From the NCBI GenBank assembly GCA_031769625.1, contig JAUIMM010000124.1, positions 9,002,001 through 9,066,000 of the forward strand: a stretch of 64,000 nt of DNA. Reading direction: 5' to 3'. The position numbers and the translations under genes are program-made. The DNA is from Taudactylus pleione (taxonomy: Eukaryota; Chordata; Amphibia; Anura; Myobatrachidae). Below are positions 63,560 through 64,000 of this stretch, one piece after another. Within the stretch, counting starts at the first letter, position 1. Every line of letters starts with the position of its first letter. The notes under the pieces are model-generated. The model was given only the letters and a program-made list of their open reading frames with translations, searched no databases and had not been told where the DNA came from.

Positions 63560-64000
63560 GTACATTATGTCACTTGTGTTTCACCTTTGATAAAGCTAGG
63601 AGTGGCCCAGTGAAACACGTTGGCTATGGAGCACTCTCACTCTGTTGGAACAAATTGGATTCACTTTACTGTGCAATGGACGTATTGTGACCTGGATCAG
63701 ACTCTGTGGACTTTTGCCTCAAATTGAAAAGTGGGCAACGGTCGGCCTGAACGAATTCAAGCCTTCAAGAACTATTCTCCCCTTTCCTCACCACTCCAAA
63801 GGATCATTCAGAGCGAGATTGCTGTTCCGCTCATCCCCAAGGACCCCTACACAACGTGAGTTGGTACGAGACTGTACATTTTATTTGGACCTACCACTTG
63901 TTCATTTGCTGTCCATTTATAAGGAGTCACATAGGAATAGGACATTTTCAATATCCATTAAGTGCATTGAATAACAGTATTCAGAGTTAAGGTGCACAAT
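63560..64000 (+). mobile_element. Untranslated end of another Penelope-like element
   Basis: Contains AGTGAAACACGTTGGCTATG at about 63609, a variant of the GCGAAACGCGTTGG signature of PLE ends, preceded by TTTGATAAAGCTAGGAG, a degenerate hammerhead-like core. The sequence runs off the window. Confidence 0.45.

Overview
This window looks like intergenic, transposon-saturated chromosomal DNA of a vertebrate, most likely an anuran amphibian. I see no host gene with confidence. The inference rests on the mix of element types: Neptune-like Penelope retroelements, a DIRS tyrosine-recombinase retrotransposon with an SGNH-hydrolase-like ORF, a Tx1/L1-type LINE, a SCAN-gag (Gmr1-like) Gypsy element, PIF/Harbinger, many short hAT elements with 8-bp target duplications, and CpG-rich palindromic MITEs. 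The host call comes from family knowledge only; no search was run.

Layout. 0-0.6 kb: a palindrome-chain MITE. 0.6-2.7 kb: decayed SCAN-gag Gypsy element. 3.4-7.2 kb: decayed Penelope-like element (PLE), minus strand. 7.2-10.7 kb: minus-strand Gypsy LTR with gag fragments and two coding minisatellites. 10.7-12.5 kb: foldback/tandem-repeat structure carrying a tRNA-SINE-like insert. 12.5-18.6 kb: hAT and TA-flanked MITEs, a possible solo LTR and a PLE end with a hammerhead-like motif. 18.6-25.8 kb: a MITE, then a DIRS element split by a block that itself holds a palindrome-chain MITE and a hAT. 26.7-31.5 kb: hAT elements, MITEs and a Gypsy RT scrap. 31.5-40.5 kb: one Harbinger transposon with matching terminal repeats and TTA/TAA flanks. 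It carries convergent MYB-like and transposase genes and is split by two hAT elements, a solo LTR and a PLE with a fully open reading frame. 41.3-42.2 kb: another LTR. 43.9-46.5 kb: more MITEs. 46.6-54.0 kb: a nearly full-length Tx1/L1-type LINE on the minus strand, with one intact and one half-deleted palindrome-chain MITE inside ORF2. 54-64 kb: minisatellites, MITEs, two more palindrome-chain copies and the start of another PLE.

The most unusual object is a family of roughly 550-bp elements made almost entirely of about eleven consecutive, independent inverted repeats (hairpins). They end in a shared 13-bp terminal repeat (consensus GGSCCTSATTCAG) and are flanked by 3-bp target duplications (TAG, TGT, ACA, AGT, TTA and others). 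Seven copies lie in 64 kb, in at least two sequence subfamilies whose hairpin arms differ in sequence yet stay self-complementary. Three other elements have the same termini but different interiors. One copy splits a LINE codon run that is restored exactly when the insert and one target duplication are removed.

Almost all coding sequences here belong to mobile elements and most are broken. The clear exception is the PLE frame at 35187-37649, open for about 820 codons with RT and GIY-YIG domains. The nested order gives a relative chronology: Harbinger is older than the hAT, LTR and PLE inserts, the LINE is older than its MITEs, and DIRS is older than its MITE/hAT block.
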